From Nitrosomonas sp. (GTDB lineage: Bacteria > Pseudomonadota > Gammaproteobacteria > Burkholderiales > Nitrosomonadaceae), in NCBI GenBank assembly GCA_003514765.1, contig DOOY01000031.1, positions 1-5,637 on the forward strand: 5,637 nt of DNA, in the 5' to 3' direction. The position numbers and the translations under genes were made by a program. Within the stretch, counting starts at the first letter, position 1. Each line of letters starts with the position of its first letter. Below the pieces are notes generated by a model, which was not told the origin of the DNA, did no database searches, and worked only from the letters and a program-made list of their open reading frames with translations. This document shows, piece after piece, positions 1 to 5,079 of the stretch.

Positions 1-2174
1 AAGTAGTTGCGTTTCTTCACCTGTTCCACACGTTCACGCCGGGTGAGCGGCGGCTGATCGAAAGCGACATGACAGATCAGATCAAAGGCATCGAAATCCT
101 TACCTACCTCATCAGCCAGTGGTTCAAGTAACAGGCCGCGCTGTTCCAGCTCATGCAGAATAGCGGCCTTGCGATCCGCTGAGCTCCATCTGCGCAGGAA
201 TTCATCGAGTGAGGCATAATCCCGGCGCACGGTCTGGCGGGTGTAATCCTTGAGTGATTCGGTAATCAATTTGCCTTCCGGTCCGTAATACTGCACGCGT
301 TCGGCAATCACATACACGGCGACATCACCAAGTACATATTTCACGCGACCCGTGCCAGACCCACCATTGCCGCCTTCACCCGGCCCTGTTGCTGCGGGGC
401 CGTTGCCTTCTGTTCCCGGCGGTACAGGGTGGCCATTTTCACCGGGGATGACAGGCGGTTCTGGTTCCGGTGGCACTGGCGGTTCATGTGGTTTGGGTTC
501 GTAAACAACAATTGGCGGGCCATCAAATGCTTCATCTGCAAACAGCTCGGTTGCTTTTTTGAAATCCATAATAGTGAACCAGAACTTACCGTAGTCTTCA
601 TTGATGCGGGTGCCACGCCCGATGATCTGCTTGAATTCGGTCATTGACTTGATGTGTTGATCCAATACCACCAGTTTGCAGGTTTGTGCATCAACGCCGG
701 TGGTCATCAGCTTGGAGGTGGTGGCGATGACAGGATAGCGTTCTTCCGGGTTGATAAAGTTGTCCAGCTCGGCCTTGCCCTCAGCCTCATCGCCGGTGAT
801 ACGCATCACGTATTTGCGGTTTTCCTTGATCCGCTCGGGATTCAAGTTCACCAAAGCCTGGCGCATACGCTCGGCGTGGTCGATGTCATCGCAAAACACG
901 ATTGTTTTTTGAAATTCACCGGTCTGTTGAAGAAATTGGGTAATTTTCCATGCTACCAAATGGGTGCGCTCATCAAATACAATGTTGCGGTCAATATCTG
1001 CCTGGTTGTATATGCGGTCTTCAATGAGATTTCCATACTTGTCTTTTTGACTTTTGTTCGGTCGCCACCCCCGAAGATCGATATCAAAATCAACGCGCAC
1101 GACTTTGTATGGTGCAAGAAAACCGTCCTCAATGCCTTGCTTCAGGGTGTAGCTGTAGACCGGGTCACCAAAGTAATGAATGTTGGAAACGTCCCTGGTT
1201 TCTTTTGGCGTTGCAGTTAATCCCACATGCGTGGCTGAGGCGAAATACGCCAGAATCTCACGCCATGCGGAATTTTCCGCTGCGCTGCCACGGTGACATT
1301 CGTCAATCACGATCAAATCAAAAAAATCTCGCGAGAATTGTTTGTAGATATTTTTTTCTTCTTCACTGCCGGTGACCGCCTGATACAGGGACAGGTAAAT
1401 CTCGTAACTCTTGTCGATCTGGCGCTTGCTGATTTTGGTCATGGCCGCACCAAATGGCTTGAAGTCATTATTCTTGGTCTGATCCACCAGAATGTTGCGG
1501 TCAGCCAGGAACAGAATACGTTTTTTGGTGCCAGACTTCCAAAGCCGCCAGATGATCTGAAATGCGGTGTAGGTCTTGCCGGTACCGGTGGCCATAACCA
1601 GCAAGATGCGCTGCTGAGCTTTCGCTACCGCTTCCACCGTGTTGTTGATGGCACTCACCTGGTAATAGCGCGGGGTGCGGTCTGTACCATCATCGAAATA
1701 TGACATTTCCACGGTATGCCGGGCAGCGGTGGTGTCTAACCCTTTCCACTGGCAATAACGTTGCCATAGCTGTGCGGGTGACGGGAATGCGTCCAGCACC
1801 AACTCCTGCTCGGTCTTGTCTGACAGACCGGTGCGGTCATGCATCAGGAAGGCGTCGCCATTGGAGCTAAATACAAACGGCACACCAAGGGTCTCGGCAT
1901 AGTTCAGCGCTTGCTGCATACCGGAGCCCACACTGTGGCCGTTTTCCTTGGCTTCGATCACTGCCAGCGGGATATTGGATTTGTAGTACAGAATATAGTC
2001 GGCGCGTTTTTGTTCACCACGGGTATGCATCTTGCCGCGCACGATGATGCGGCCTTTGGTGAAAGTCACTTCCTCACGGATCTGAGTATGCAGATGCCAT
2101 CCTGCTTTAATAATGGCCGGGGTGATGTATTTTGTGCAAATGTCGCGTTCAGAGAAGCTTTTCTTGTCGACCAT
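1..2174 (-). CDS. hsdR: Type I restriction enzyme R subunit HsdR (partial, C-terminus off the left edge)
   Basis: This is the motor and endonuclease subunit of a type I restriction-modification complex. With HsdM and HsdS it translocates unmethylated DNA using ATP and cuts it at a distance. About 724 residues are visible from ATG 2174 without a stop. The N-terminus [20 protein letters not shown] is typical of this class. The PD-(D/E)xK nuclease core is D59 and E74-A-K76. The superfamily 2 helicase motor has Walker A ATGTGKT (195-201), DECH (291-294), TATP (320-323) and motif [10 protein letters not shown] (516-523). A Pro/Gly-rich linker (about 559-609) leads to an EcoEI-type C-terminal domain starting near RVKYVLGD. 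Related proteins are roughly 780-810 residues, so perhaps 60-90 are missing. No clear Shine-Dalgarno precedes the ATG, but the frame is closed upstream by a stop at 2204-2202 and homology starts here. hsdM and hsdS are not in the window; they may lie to the left if the order is R-M-S. The identification is very secure. Confidence 0.96.
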   Translation of the reverse strand, partial: MVDKKSFSERDICTKYITPAIIKAGWHLHTQIREEVTFTKGRIIVRGKMHTRGEQKRADYILYYKSNIPLAVIEAKENGHSVGSGMQQALNYAETLGVPFVFSSNGDAFLMHDRTGLSDKTEQELVLDAFPSPAQLWQRYCQWKGLDTTAARHTVEMSYFDDGTDRTPRYYQVSAINNTVEAVAKAQQRILLVMATGTGKTYTAFQIIWRLWKSGTKKRILFLADRNILVDQTKNNDFKPFGAAMTKISKRQIDKSYEIYLSLYQAVTGSEEEKNIYKQFSRDFFDLIVIDECHRGSAAENSAWREILAYFASATHVGLTATPKETRDVSNIHYFGDPVYSYTLKQGIEDGFLAPYKVVRVDFDIDLRGWRPNKSQKDKYGNLIEDRIYNQADIDRNIVFDERTHLVAWKITQFLQQTGEFQKTIVFCDDIDHAERMRQALVNLNPERIKENRKYVMRITGDEAEGKAELDNFINPEERYPVIATTSKLMTTGVDAQTCKLVVLDQHIKSMTEFKQIIGRGTRINEDYGKFWFTIMDFKKATELFADEAFDGPPIVVYEPKPHEPPVPPEPEPPVIPGENGHPVPPGTEGNGPAATGPGEGGNGGSGTGRVKYVLGDVAVYVIAERVQYYGPEGKLITESLKDYTRQTVRRDYASLDEFLRRWSSADRKAAILHELEQRGLLLEPLADEVGKDFDAFDLICHVAFDQPPLTRRERVEQVKKRNY

Positions 2175-2283
2175 ATGGTAAAGGTGTTCGTGGTTTCTTA
2201 TTTATTTTTACTGGATACACTTACCTATACAGGCTAAGACTGGCAGTGACATCACAGCACGTTCGTACCTGCTATAACTGCTG

Positions 2284-2300
2284 GATACCGAAATTGTATC
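2284..2300. promoter_or_regulatory. Inverted repeat overlapping the putative hsdR promoter
   Basis: GATAC (2284-2288) and GTATC (2296-2300) form a perfect 5-base inverted repeat with a 7-base spacer. It overlaps the putative -10 and start point. The position would suit an operator for a repressor of hsdR, but arms this short occur often by chance. The octamer CTGGATAC found here (2281-2288) also occurs at 2211-2218 in the leader. Confidence 0.2.
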
Positions 2301-2321
2301 TGTTATGGCAAATTATTTGAA
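2293..2321 (-). promoter_or_regulatory. Putative sigma70 promoter for hsdR
   Basis: On the minus strand a -35-like TTCAAA (2321-2316) and a -10-like TACAAT (2298-2293) are separated by exactly 17 bases. They match the consensus at 4 of 6 and 5 of 6 positions. Transcription would start near 2286 and leave a leader of about 110 bases before hsdR. This is pattern matching only. Confidence 0.35.
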
Positions 2322-2342
2322 GGTAAGCGGTTTGGAGAGTGC

Positions 2343-2503
2343 TTACATACTGAAAAAAGCGGCTCCGGTATAATTGCGTGCCGGTCTCCGGCAGGGATGA
2401 ATTGGTTTGTTATTTTTTAGCCCGCAGGTAAAGAACTTTCTGGTTTGAGCTGGCACATCCAAGCCAATACAGTTTGCCTCATTGAGTTCACAAAAATCTG
2501 GAT
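2343..2503. other. Apparently non-coding tract between the terminase-like gene and the hsdR promoter
   Basis: One minus frame stays open to a TAA at 2345-2343. The peptide it gives (rich in Cys, Pro and Arg, ending in FFSM) does not resemble the end of the terminase-like family. The family-like C-terminus is in another frame and stops at 2504. I therefore read this tract as intergenic. It contains a compact hairpin (2379-2393) and, on the minus strand, a T6 run (2358-2353). No other gene is seen between here and hsdR. Confidence 0.5.
2353..2393 (-). terminator. Hairpin plus T-run, possible weak terminator of the cluster
   Basis: TGCCGG (2379-2384) and CCGGCA (2388-2393) form a perfect 6-bp GC-rich stem with a 3-base loop. 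On the minus strand the segment CCGGAGCCGC followed by six T (2358-2353) lies downstream. The T-run is about 20 bases from the short stem. An alternative CGGC/GCCG pairing closer to the T-run has a long loop. Termination of the leftward cluster before hsdR is plausible but unproven. Confidence 0.3.
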
Positions 2504-3007
2504 TTATTTTCTCCAAAGCTTTGGTTGACGGTTTATAAGCCATAAAAATACAGGCTCTAACATTTGGATGGCAGTGTTTCTTGGTTCTGATTATGGTGGT
2601 TTTCCCATTATGATTTATGACCTTCTCAACAGTGTATTTATATCCAATACTAATTTTATACAAACTTTCAGCTACTTTAGCATCGGCCATTGATTTGCCC
2701 CTCTTTATGGACTCGGAAAATTCAGGATATATTTTTTTCCACGCATAAATAGTGTCTGTATTTACTTCAAAAAAATCAGCTAATTGTTTATCAGTTGCAC
2801 CAAGCAAACATAACTTATATGCTTGTTTCACATACTCTTCTCGATAGAGAGTTGGTCTGCCCGGTTTGGCTTTGCTGTTAAAATCCAGAACCTTAGCAGT
2901 GATGGTTTCTGAAACTTTGGATTTGTTTTTTTGGAGACCATGGTTTCTTGTTTAGCAAGCTTGGATTCTTTGCTATCTGGTTTTGATTTTGTATTTTCTT
3001 GCGTCAT
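2504..3007 (-). pseudogene. Small-terminase-like helix-turn-helix protein, interrupted by two frameshifts
   Basis: The gene starts at ATG 3007, preceded by a weak GGA about 7 bases upstream. It has a Lys/Ser-rich lead-in (1-50), a KPGRPTLY segment and then a helix-turn-helix (about 71-92: TDKQLADFF and TIYAWKK). PEFSESIKRGKSMADAKVAESL follows, broken here only by family identity, and the end is WLINRQPKLWRK with TAA at 2506-2504. These segments match phage terminase small-subunit-like proteins, which end in a WLxNRxPxxWR motif. They lie in three frames. A -1 shift in the A7 run (2932-2926) joins lead-in to helix-turn-helix, and a compensating shift (one extra base) near the T5 run 2548-2544 joins the body to the C-terminal motif. 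The restored product is 167 residues. Unshifted, the first frame stops at 2828 after 59 residues, and the helix-turn-helix frame has no ATG, only a GTG at 2831 that would drop conserved residues. It may be a pseudogene, a slippage-dependent gene or a sequencing artefact. The role is DNA packaging recognition by family, or otherwise a DNA-binding regulator. Confidence 0.72.
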
Positions 3008-3041
3008 TTTTTATTCCGGGATATTTCAAACATTCCTGACT

Positions 3042-3293
3042 TTATTTGTTTTGATTGGAATTCTGGGATGTCCCATTCATTTTCCGAAGAATCTCAATCA
3101 ATTCAGATAAGTCTGAAGCTGGTAGACCTATGCTGCGTTTACCAACCTCGCCGTCAAAATTAATCTTTGTAAGATAGAAATAATGACCACTTTGAATAAC
3201 TCGATTCTTTTTTGGTGCCTTCGTTTTCCATACCTCTAACCGGTAATCACTCCGCACAAGCACGCCAATAAAACCATCAGTCAATTTACGCAT
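3042..3293 (-). CDS. Conserved-looking small protein of unknown function, 83 aa
   Basis: I do not recognise the family. The product is mixed alpha/beta by appearance. A strand-rich, basic first half (GFIGVLV, YRLEVWKTK, HYFYLTKINF) leads to IGLPASDLSELIEILRKM, which looks like one amphipathic helix, and then a polar tail ending QNSNQNK. No signal peptide or membrane segment is seen. ATG 3293 is preferred over ATG 3299: AAAGG (3304-3300) sits 6 bases before 3293 but directly abuts 3299. The gene overlaps the end of the 68-residue ORF by about 13 bases and precedes the terminase-like gene by 34 bases, so it is probably co-transcribed in this element cluster. The strand-then-helix layout recalls small nucleic-acid-binding proteins, but that is only an impression. 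Confidence 0.6.
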   Translation of the reverse strand: MRKLTDGFIGVLVRSDYRLEVWKTKAPKKNRVIQSGHYFYLTKINFDGEVGKRSIGLPASDLSELIEILRKMNGTSQNSNQNK

Positions 3294-3487
3294 ATACATC
3301 CTTTATATTTTTCAGCAGAACTCTCAATAAATACCCTATGTAATGGAATATATAAGTATAAGGGTGTTCGATTTTCGAAGTCTGTTCCATTTTTTTCTTG
3401 AAATCTCTCGGCGCCTTTGCTGGCAAGGGTCTTACGAATAATTTCCGATTTTTCTACGCTTCGAATCTCGAAGCGTATGGATTTCAT
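3281..3487 (-). CDS. 68-residue ORF, separate small gene or frameshifted tail of the winged-helix protein
   Basis: The ATG at 3487 overlaps the stop of the winged-helix gene as ATGA, which could allow translational coupling, but no Shine-Dalgarno is visible. The product is charged (FEIRSVEKSEIIRK, then TDFENRTPLYLY). The frame stays open upstream of this ATG through the A7 run at 3518-3512 (KFKLRKTKS). A -1 shift there would fuse it to the winged-helix protein, giving about 223 residues. Some relatives of that protein, as I remember them, carry long, poorly conserved polar tails with ENRT-like segments, so the fused reading is attractive. As an independent protein it matches no family I know. 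Confidence 0.42.
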   Translation of the reverse strand: MKSIRFEIRSVEKSEIIRKTLASKGAERFQEKNGTDFENRTPLYLYIPLHRVFIESSAEKYKGCICVN

Positions 3488-3951
3488 GGACTTTGTTTTC
3501 CGAAGCTTGAATTTTTTTGTGACAGCCCTTTTAATTCTGTAAGCGTTATGTTTTCTGGCAGTTTGTCTGGGTCATATTGTCGATAGTCATAGGTAGGCGC
3601 TCCACCTTTGATACCTAACTTGCCATTTGCATTGATAGCCAAATGTGTGAAGCAATACAAACAACACTGTTGGAGACTACAATTATTGCCACCACCATTT
3701 CTTGTTTCACGAAGGAAGCCATGTGCTATCAGATATGCGAGCGCCTTTGATAACGTAGACGAAGATCGCCAACCATAATACTCAAGCTGACTCAGTGTTG
3801 CGTGGATATTTCCATAATTGTTGCCGCGATATTGCATCATCATGTCATGCCAAAGCAGCTTTGCGTTGCCTGGTAAACTTCTAAATGCCAGTGAATCATA
3901 AAGTTCTTTTGGTACCCGATAATGTGGTTCCCATTTTCTAGGCTTGACCAT
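3484..3951 (-). CDS. Winged-helix DNA-binding protein, replication-initiator-like, 155 aa
   Basis: This belongs to a family of winged-helix proteins found beside integrases and AlpA in proteobacterial integrative elements. They are usually annotated as helix-turn-helix or replication-initiator-like proteins. The family signature is visible: YDSLAFRSLPGNAKLLW (18-34), then QYRGNNYGN (40-48), then a helix-turn-helix (about 52-75) and a wing around GFLRETRNGGGNN (78-90). The cluster CSLQQCCLYCF near 91-101 adds unusual cysteines, and PTYDYRQYDP follows. ATG 3951 is chosen because GGAGG (3964-3960) lies 8 bases upstream; a TTG at 3966 in the same frame lacks such a site. It overlaps the 80-residue gene by 14 bases, suggesting coupling. 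The C-terminus after an A7 run (3518-3512) may be out of frame (SQKNSSFGKQSP then stop). DNA binding is well supported; a role in replication or excision control is inferred from context. Confidence 0.75.
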   Translation of the reverse strand: MVKPRKWEPHYRVPKELYDSLAFRSLPGNAKLLWHDMMMQYRGNNYGNIHATLSQLEYYGWRSSSTLSKALAYLIAHGFLRETRNGGGNNCSLQQCCLYCFTHLAINANGKLGIKGGAPTYDYRQYDPDKLPENITLTELKGLSQKNSSFGKQSP

Positions 3952-4180
3952 ACCTGCTACCTCCAATTTTTTCGACCATCACATGCCGGTATACTTTTAC
4001 GATTTCCACAATTCGCCTTGTCCTTGCTTCATCAAATCTCAGCTGTTGTTTGCTTTTGATCCTTGTCAAACCACCTGATTGATCGTGTCTGCCATGATCA
4101 ACCGTCCTGGAGCAAACCGCAACGAGTGCTTCGCCTGTCAGAGATGGAAACACCGCCCCTACAAAATCAGCGTTCGTCAT
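3938..4180 (-). CDS. Unknown 80-aa protein translationally coupled to alpA
   Basis: I do not recognise this protein. It begins MTNADFVGAVFPSLTGEALV, reminiscent only in general form of the N-termini of primase-like proteins that follow alpA in P4-like elements. It then becomes very basic and Arg-rich (RIKSKQQLRF, EARTRRIVEIVKVYR), with no transmembrane segment. The start is well determined: ATG 4180 overlaps the alpA stop as TGATG, and AAGGAGGTG (4194-4186) within the end of alpA is a near-perfect ribosome binding site. An in-frame TTG at 4246 would overlap alpA by 67 bases and has no comparable signal. The gene ends inside the start of the winged-helix gene. It could be the 5' remnant of a longer primase-like gene; I could not find a convincing continuation in the other minus frames. 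Confidence 0.68.
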   Translation of the reverse strand: MTNADFVGAVFPSLTGEALVAVCSRTVDHGRHDQSGGLTRIKSKQQLRFDEARTRRIVEIVKVYRHVMVEKIGGSRYGQA

Positions 4181-4515
4181 CAAAACACCTCCTTTGCCAC
4201 CTGTGCCAGTTTCATCTGACTCGCAGGCAAAAACTGTCGGAGGCAATGGCAGTCATGGCAATCCTCTAAAGCCGCAACTTTGCGGGCAGCTTCCAGCTTT
4301 ATCACTAATTCACGAATTGCGTCATCAGTCATGCCTGCAATACTAACCGCGTTGATTGCAGCAACTTCATGCTCAGGCCAAGCAGATGCACGAGCACCGA
4401 TCTTTACCGAGGTAGTGAAAAGCCCATTTTGAATGTCTTCGTAATGTTGAGATTTGCGTAAACCACGCAAAGATAGAACATCATTCAAGCGTAACAGTAC
4501 TTGCGTAAATTTCAT
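4180..4515 (-). CDS. alpA: AlpA-family transcriptional regulator, 111 aa
   Basis: AlpA proteins are short MerR-like helix-turn-helix regulators of P4-like and cryptic prophage elements; in E. coli CP4-57, AlpA activates integrase-linked genes. The helix-turn-helix spans about residues 10-29 (LNDVLSLRGLRKSQHYEDI), followed by GLF (31-33) and the wing VKIGARASAWPEHEV (37-51), which is the hallmark of the family. INAVSIAGMTDDAIRELV and KLEAARK (73-79) match the long form common in proteobacterial islands. GAGGA (4529-4525) lies 9 bases before ATG 4515. Residues 80-111 are an extra tail with DCHDCHC (85-91), not typical of this family as I know it. The gene heads a tight cluster, with the next gene overlapping it by one base, and has a structured leader. 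A role controlling integrase or excision and the genes downstream is inferred. Confidence 0.9.
   Translation of the reverse strand: MKFTQVLLRLNDVLSLRGLRKSQHYEDIQNGLFTTSVKIGARASAWPEHEVAAINAVSIAGMTDDAIRELVIKLEAARKVAALEDCHDCHCLRQFLPASQMKLAQVAKEVF
4186..4194 (-). promoter_or_regulatory. Strong ribosome binding site inside the end of alpA
   Basis: AAGGAGGTG is close to a full anti-16S match. AGGAGG ends 7 bases before ATG 4180, and the start overlaps the alpA stop (TGATG). This fixes the start of the 80-residue gene and points to high, coupled translation. Confidence 0.8.
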
Positions 4516-4538
4516 CGTCGAAAATCCTCATAGTGGCC

Positions 4539-4555
4539 GCCGACCGAATGTCGGC
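4539..4555. promoter_or_regulatory. Hairpin in the alpA leader
   Basis: GCCGAC (4539-4544) and GTCGGC (4550-4555) form a perfect 6-bp stem around a 5-base loop, about 24 bases upstream of the alpA start. The motif CCACTAT (minus strand) flanks it on both sides, at 4536-4530 and 4574-4568, 38 bases apart. It may be an mRNA element controlling alpA translation or a protein binding site. Its role is unknown. Confidence 0.45.
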
Positions 4556-4620
4556 AGTTAAAGTGCTATAGTGGACTCCGGCGGATACCGCTTTTTACGC
4601 ATTTTTCCGTCTTTTGATTT

Positions 4621-4647
4621 GTTGCAATTAAGTTGTTGAATTACAAC
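4621..4647. repeat. Inverted repeat GTTGCAATT / AATTACAAC
   Basis: Nine-base arms (4621-4629 and 4639-4647) match at 8 of 9 positions around a 9-base spacer. The centre-to-centre distance is about 18 bases, close to two helical turns, which suits a dimeric regulator. A site for AlpA or the winged-helix protein is possible but not shown. Confidence 0.4.
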
Positions 4648-4658
4648 ATGTTATTTCT

Positions 4659-4674
4659 ACACCCAAATTGGTGT
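4659..4674. repeat. Inverted repeat ACACC / GGTGT
   Basis: Perfect 5-base arms (4659-4663 and 4670-4674) flank CAAATT, only 11 bases from the neighbouring inverted repeat. With it, this forms a compact candidate operator array ahead of alpA. Short arms make chance possible. Confidence 0.3.
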
Positions 4675-4720
4675 TTTGGTATAAAACTACACTATCTTAT
4701 TGATATATATACGGTATTAA

Positions 4721-4975
4721 CTACGTGTTTTTTGCGGCAACGGCTAAGTGAACGAGCAGGGGAACGCCTTCTGGCAGATTCGCACCTGCTTTAATGCTTA
4801 AAAGAAAATTGAGGGCGCGTATCCTGTCTTCTGTAGACATAGAATAGTCTGCAAGGTGTTTGTAAGCCAGGACGAGTCCCTCATTTCTGATAACGGCTCT
4901 CTTGTGACGAGCTCTTCCACTTGCTTTGCCTGCTTTACGCGCGCGCTGAATCAGGCGTTTGTTGTTAAGCGGCAT
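4721..4975 (-). CDS. Small basic protein of unknown function, 84 aa
   Basis: The family is not recognised. Residues 6-27 are extremely basic (KRLIQRARKAGKASGRARHKR), consistent with nucleic-acid binding. The rest is a helical-looking part (LVLAYKHLADY, TEDRIRALNFLLSIKAG) and a hydrophobic end (VPLLVHLAVAAKNT) too short to call a membrane segment. ATG 4975 has no Shine-Dalgarno; instead a stem-loop with arms 4982-4986 and 4995-4999 lies directly upstream. The gene sits between the integrase and the alpA control region on the same strand, the position of small accessory genes in P4-like elements. An excisionase-like or nucleoid-protein role is possible, but nothing in the sequence proves it. 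Confidence 0.55.
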   Translation of the reverse strand: MPLNNKRLIQRARKAGKASGRARHKRAVIRNEGLVLAYKHLADYSMSTEDRIRALNFLLSIKAGANLPEGVPLLVHLAVAAKNT

Positions 4976-4981
4976 ATTGGT

Positions 4982-4999
4982 GTTTCGTCAGAATGAAAC
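4982..4999. promoter_or_regulatory. Stem-loop directly upstream of the 84-aa gene
   Basis: GTTTC (4982-4986) pairs with GAAAC (4995-4999) across an 8-base loop. With one bulged T the pairing extends outward (TTGG with CCAA), so the stem reaches to within a few bases of ATG 4975. It would occupy the place of the missing ribosome binding site and could limit translation. Confidence 0.35.
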
Positions 5000-5009
5000 C
5001 AAAAAGAAG

Positions 5010-5043
5010 AATGGCGATTTGTAGGGAACCTGCCATTTTTTTT
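5010..5043. terminator. Possible bidirectional terminator after the integrase gene
   Basis: AATGGC (5010-5015) and GCCATT (5032-5037) form a 6-bp stem with a 16-base loop. Eight T follow on the plus strand (5036-5043), and a CTTCTTTTT stretch follows on the minus strand. It lies 36-70 bases beyond the integrase stop. The long loop weakens the call. Confidence 0.35.
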
Positions 5044-5079
5044 CTCCGAGCTGGAATGCTTGGTAAATTAACTGCTGGT

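Larger units (their letters stand above)
4516..4720. other. AT-rich intergenic control region between the 84-aa gene and alpA
   Basis: No gene is seen in these 205 bases. The right half is very AT-rich (for example the TATATATA-like stretch near 4703-4710). The left half, next to alpA, is GC-richer and structured. It holds the alpA leader hairpin, two CCACTAT repeats and two inverted repeats (4621-4647 and 4659-4674). No convincing sigma70 promoter could be picked by eye, although alpA needs one here unless it is read through from the integrase. Confidence 0.5.

Noticed and set aside
341..616. Minus-strand open frame in another phase of hsdR
   Set aside because: It overlaps the Pro/Gly-rich linker and helicase motif VI of hsdR in the wrong frame; low-complexity DNA often leaves other frames open.
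429..1703. Plus-strand open frames at 429-647, 654-1220, 1109-1375 and 1293-1703
   Set aside because: They lie opposite hsdR, which carries clear helicase motifs throughout; their products resemble no family.
2208..2233. LexA-box-like sequence TACTGG...ATACAG
   Set aside because: The half sites are about 14 bases apart rather than 8 and one half is imperfect, so it does not fit the SOS operator.
1839..2320. Plus-strand open frames at 1839-2237 and 2132-2320
   Set aside because: They are antisense to the N-terminal nuclease domain of hsdR and its leader, with no start signals or family resemblance.
2343..2831. GTG-started 162-residue gene as the full terminase-like protein
   Set aside because: It omits conserved residues upstream (KPGRPTLY), has no ribosome binding site, and its last 60 or so residues are unlike the family, whose C-terminus is found in another frame.
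3398..3586. Plus-strand open frame of 62 residues
   Set aside because: It covers the junction of the winged-helix gene and the 68-residue ORF on the other strand and has no coding signals of its own.
4180..4246. TTG start at 4246 for the 80-residue gene
   Set aside because: It would overlap alpA by 67 bases and lacks a ribosome binding site; ATG 4180 has an excellent one.
4063..4269. Plus-strand open frame opposite alpA and the 80-residue gene
   Set aside because: No ribosome binding site, and it lies across two well-supported minus-strand genes.
4581..4596. GCGG-ATA-CCGC followed by TTTTT as a plus-strand terminator
   Set aside because: The stem is only 4 bp and no plus-strand gene precedes it.
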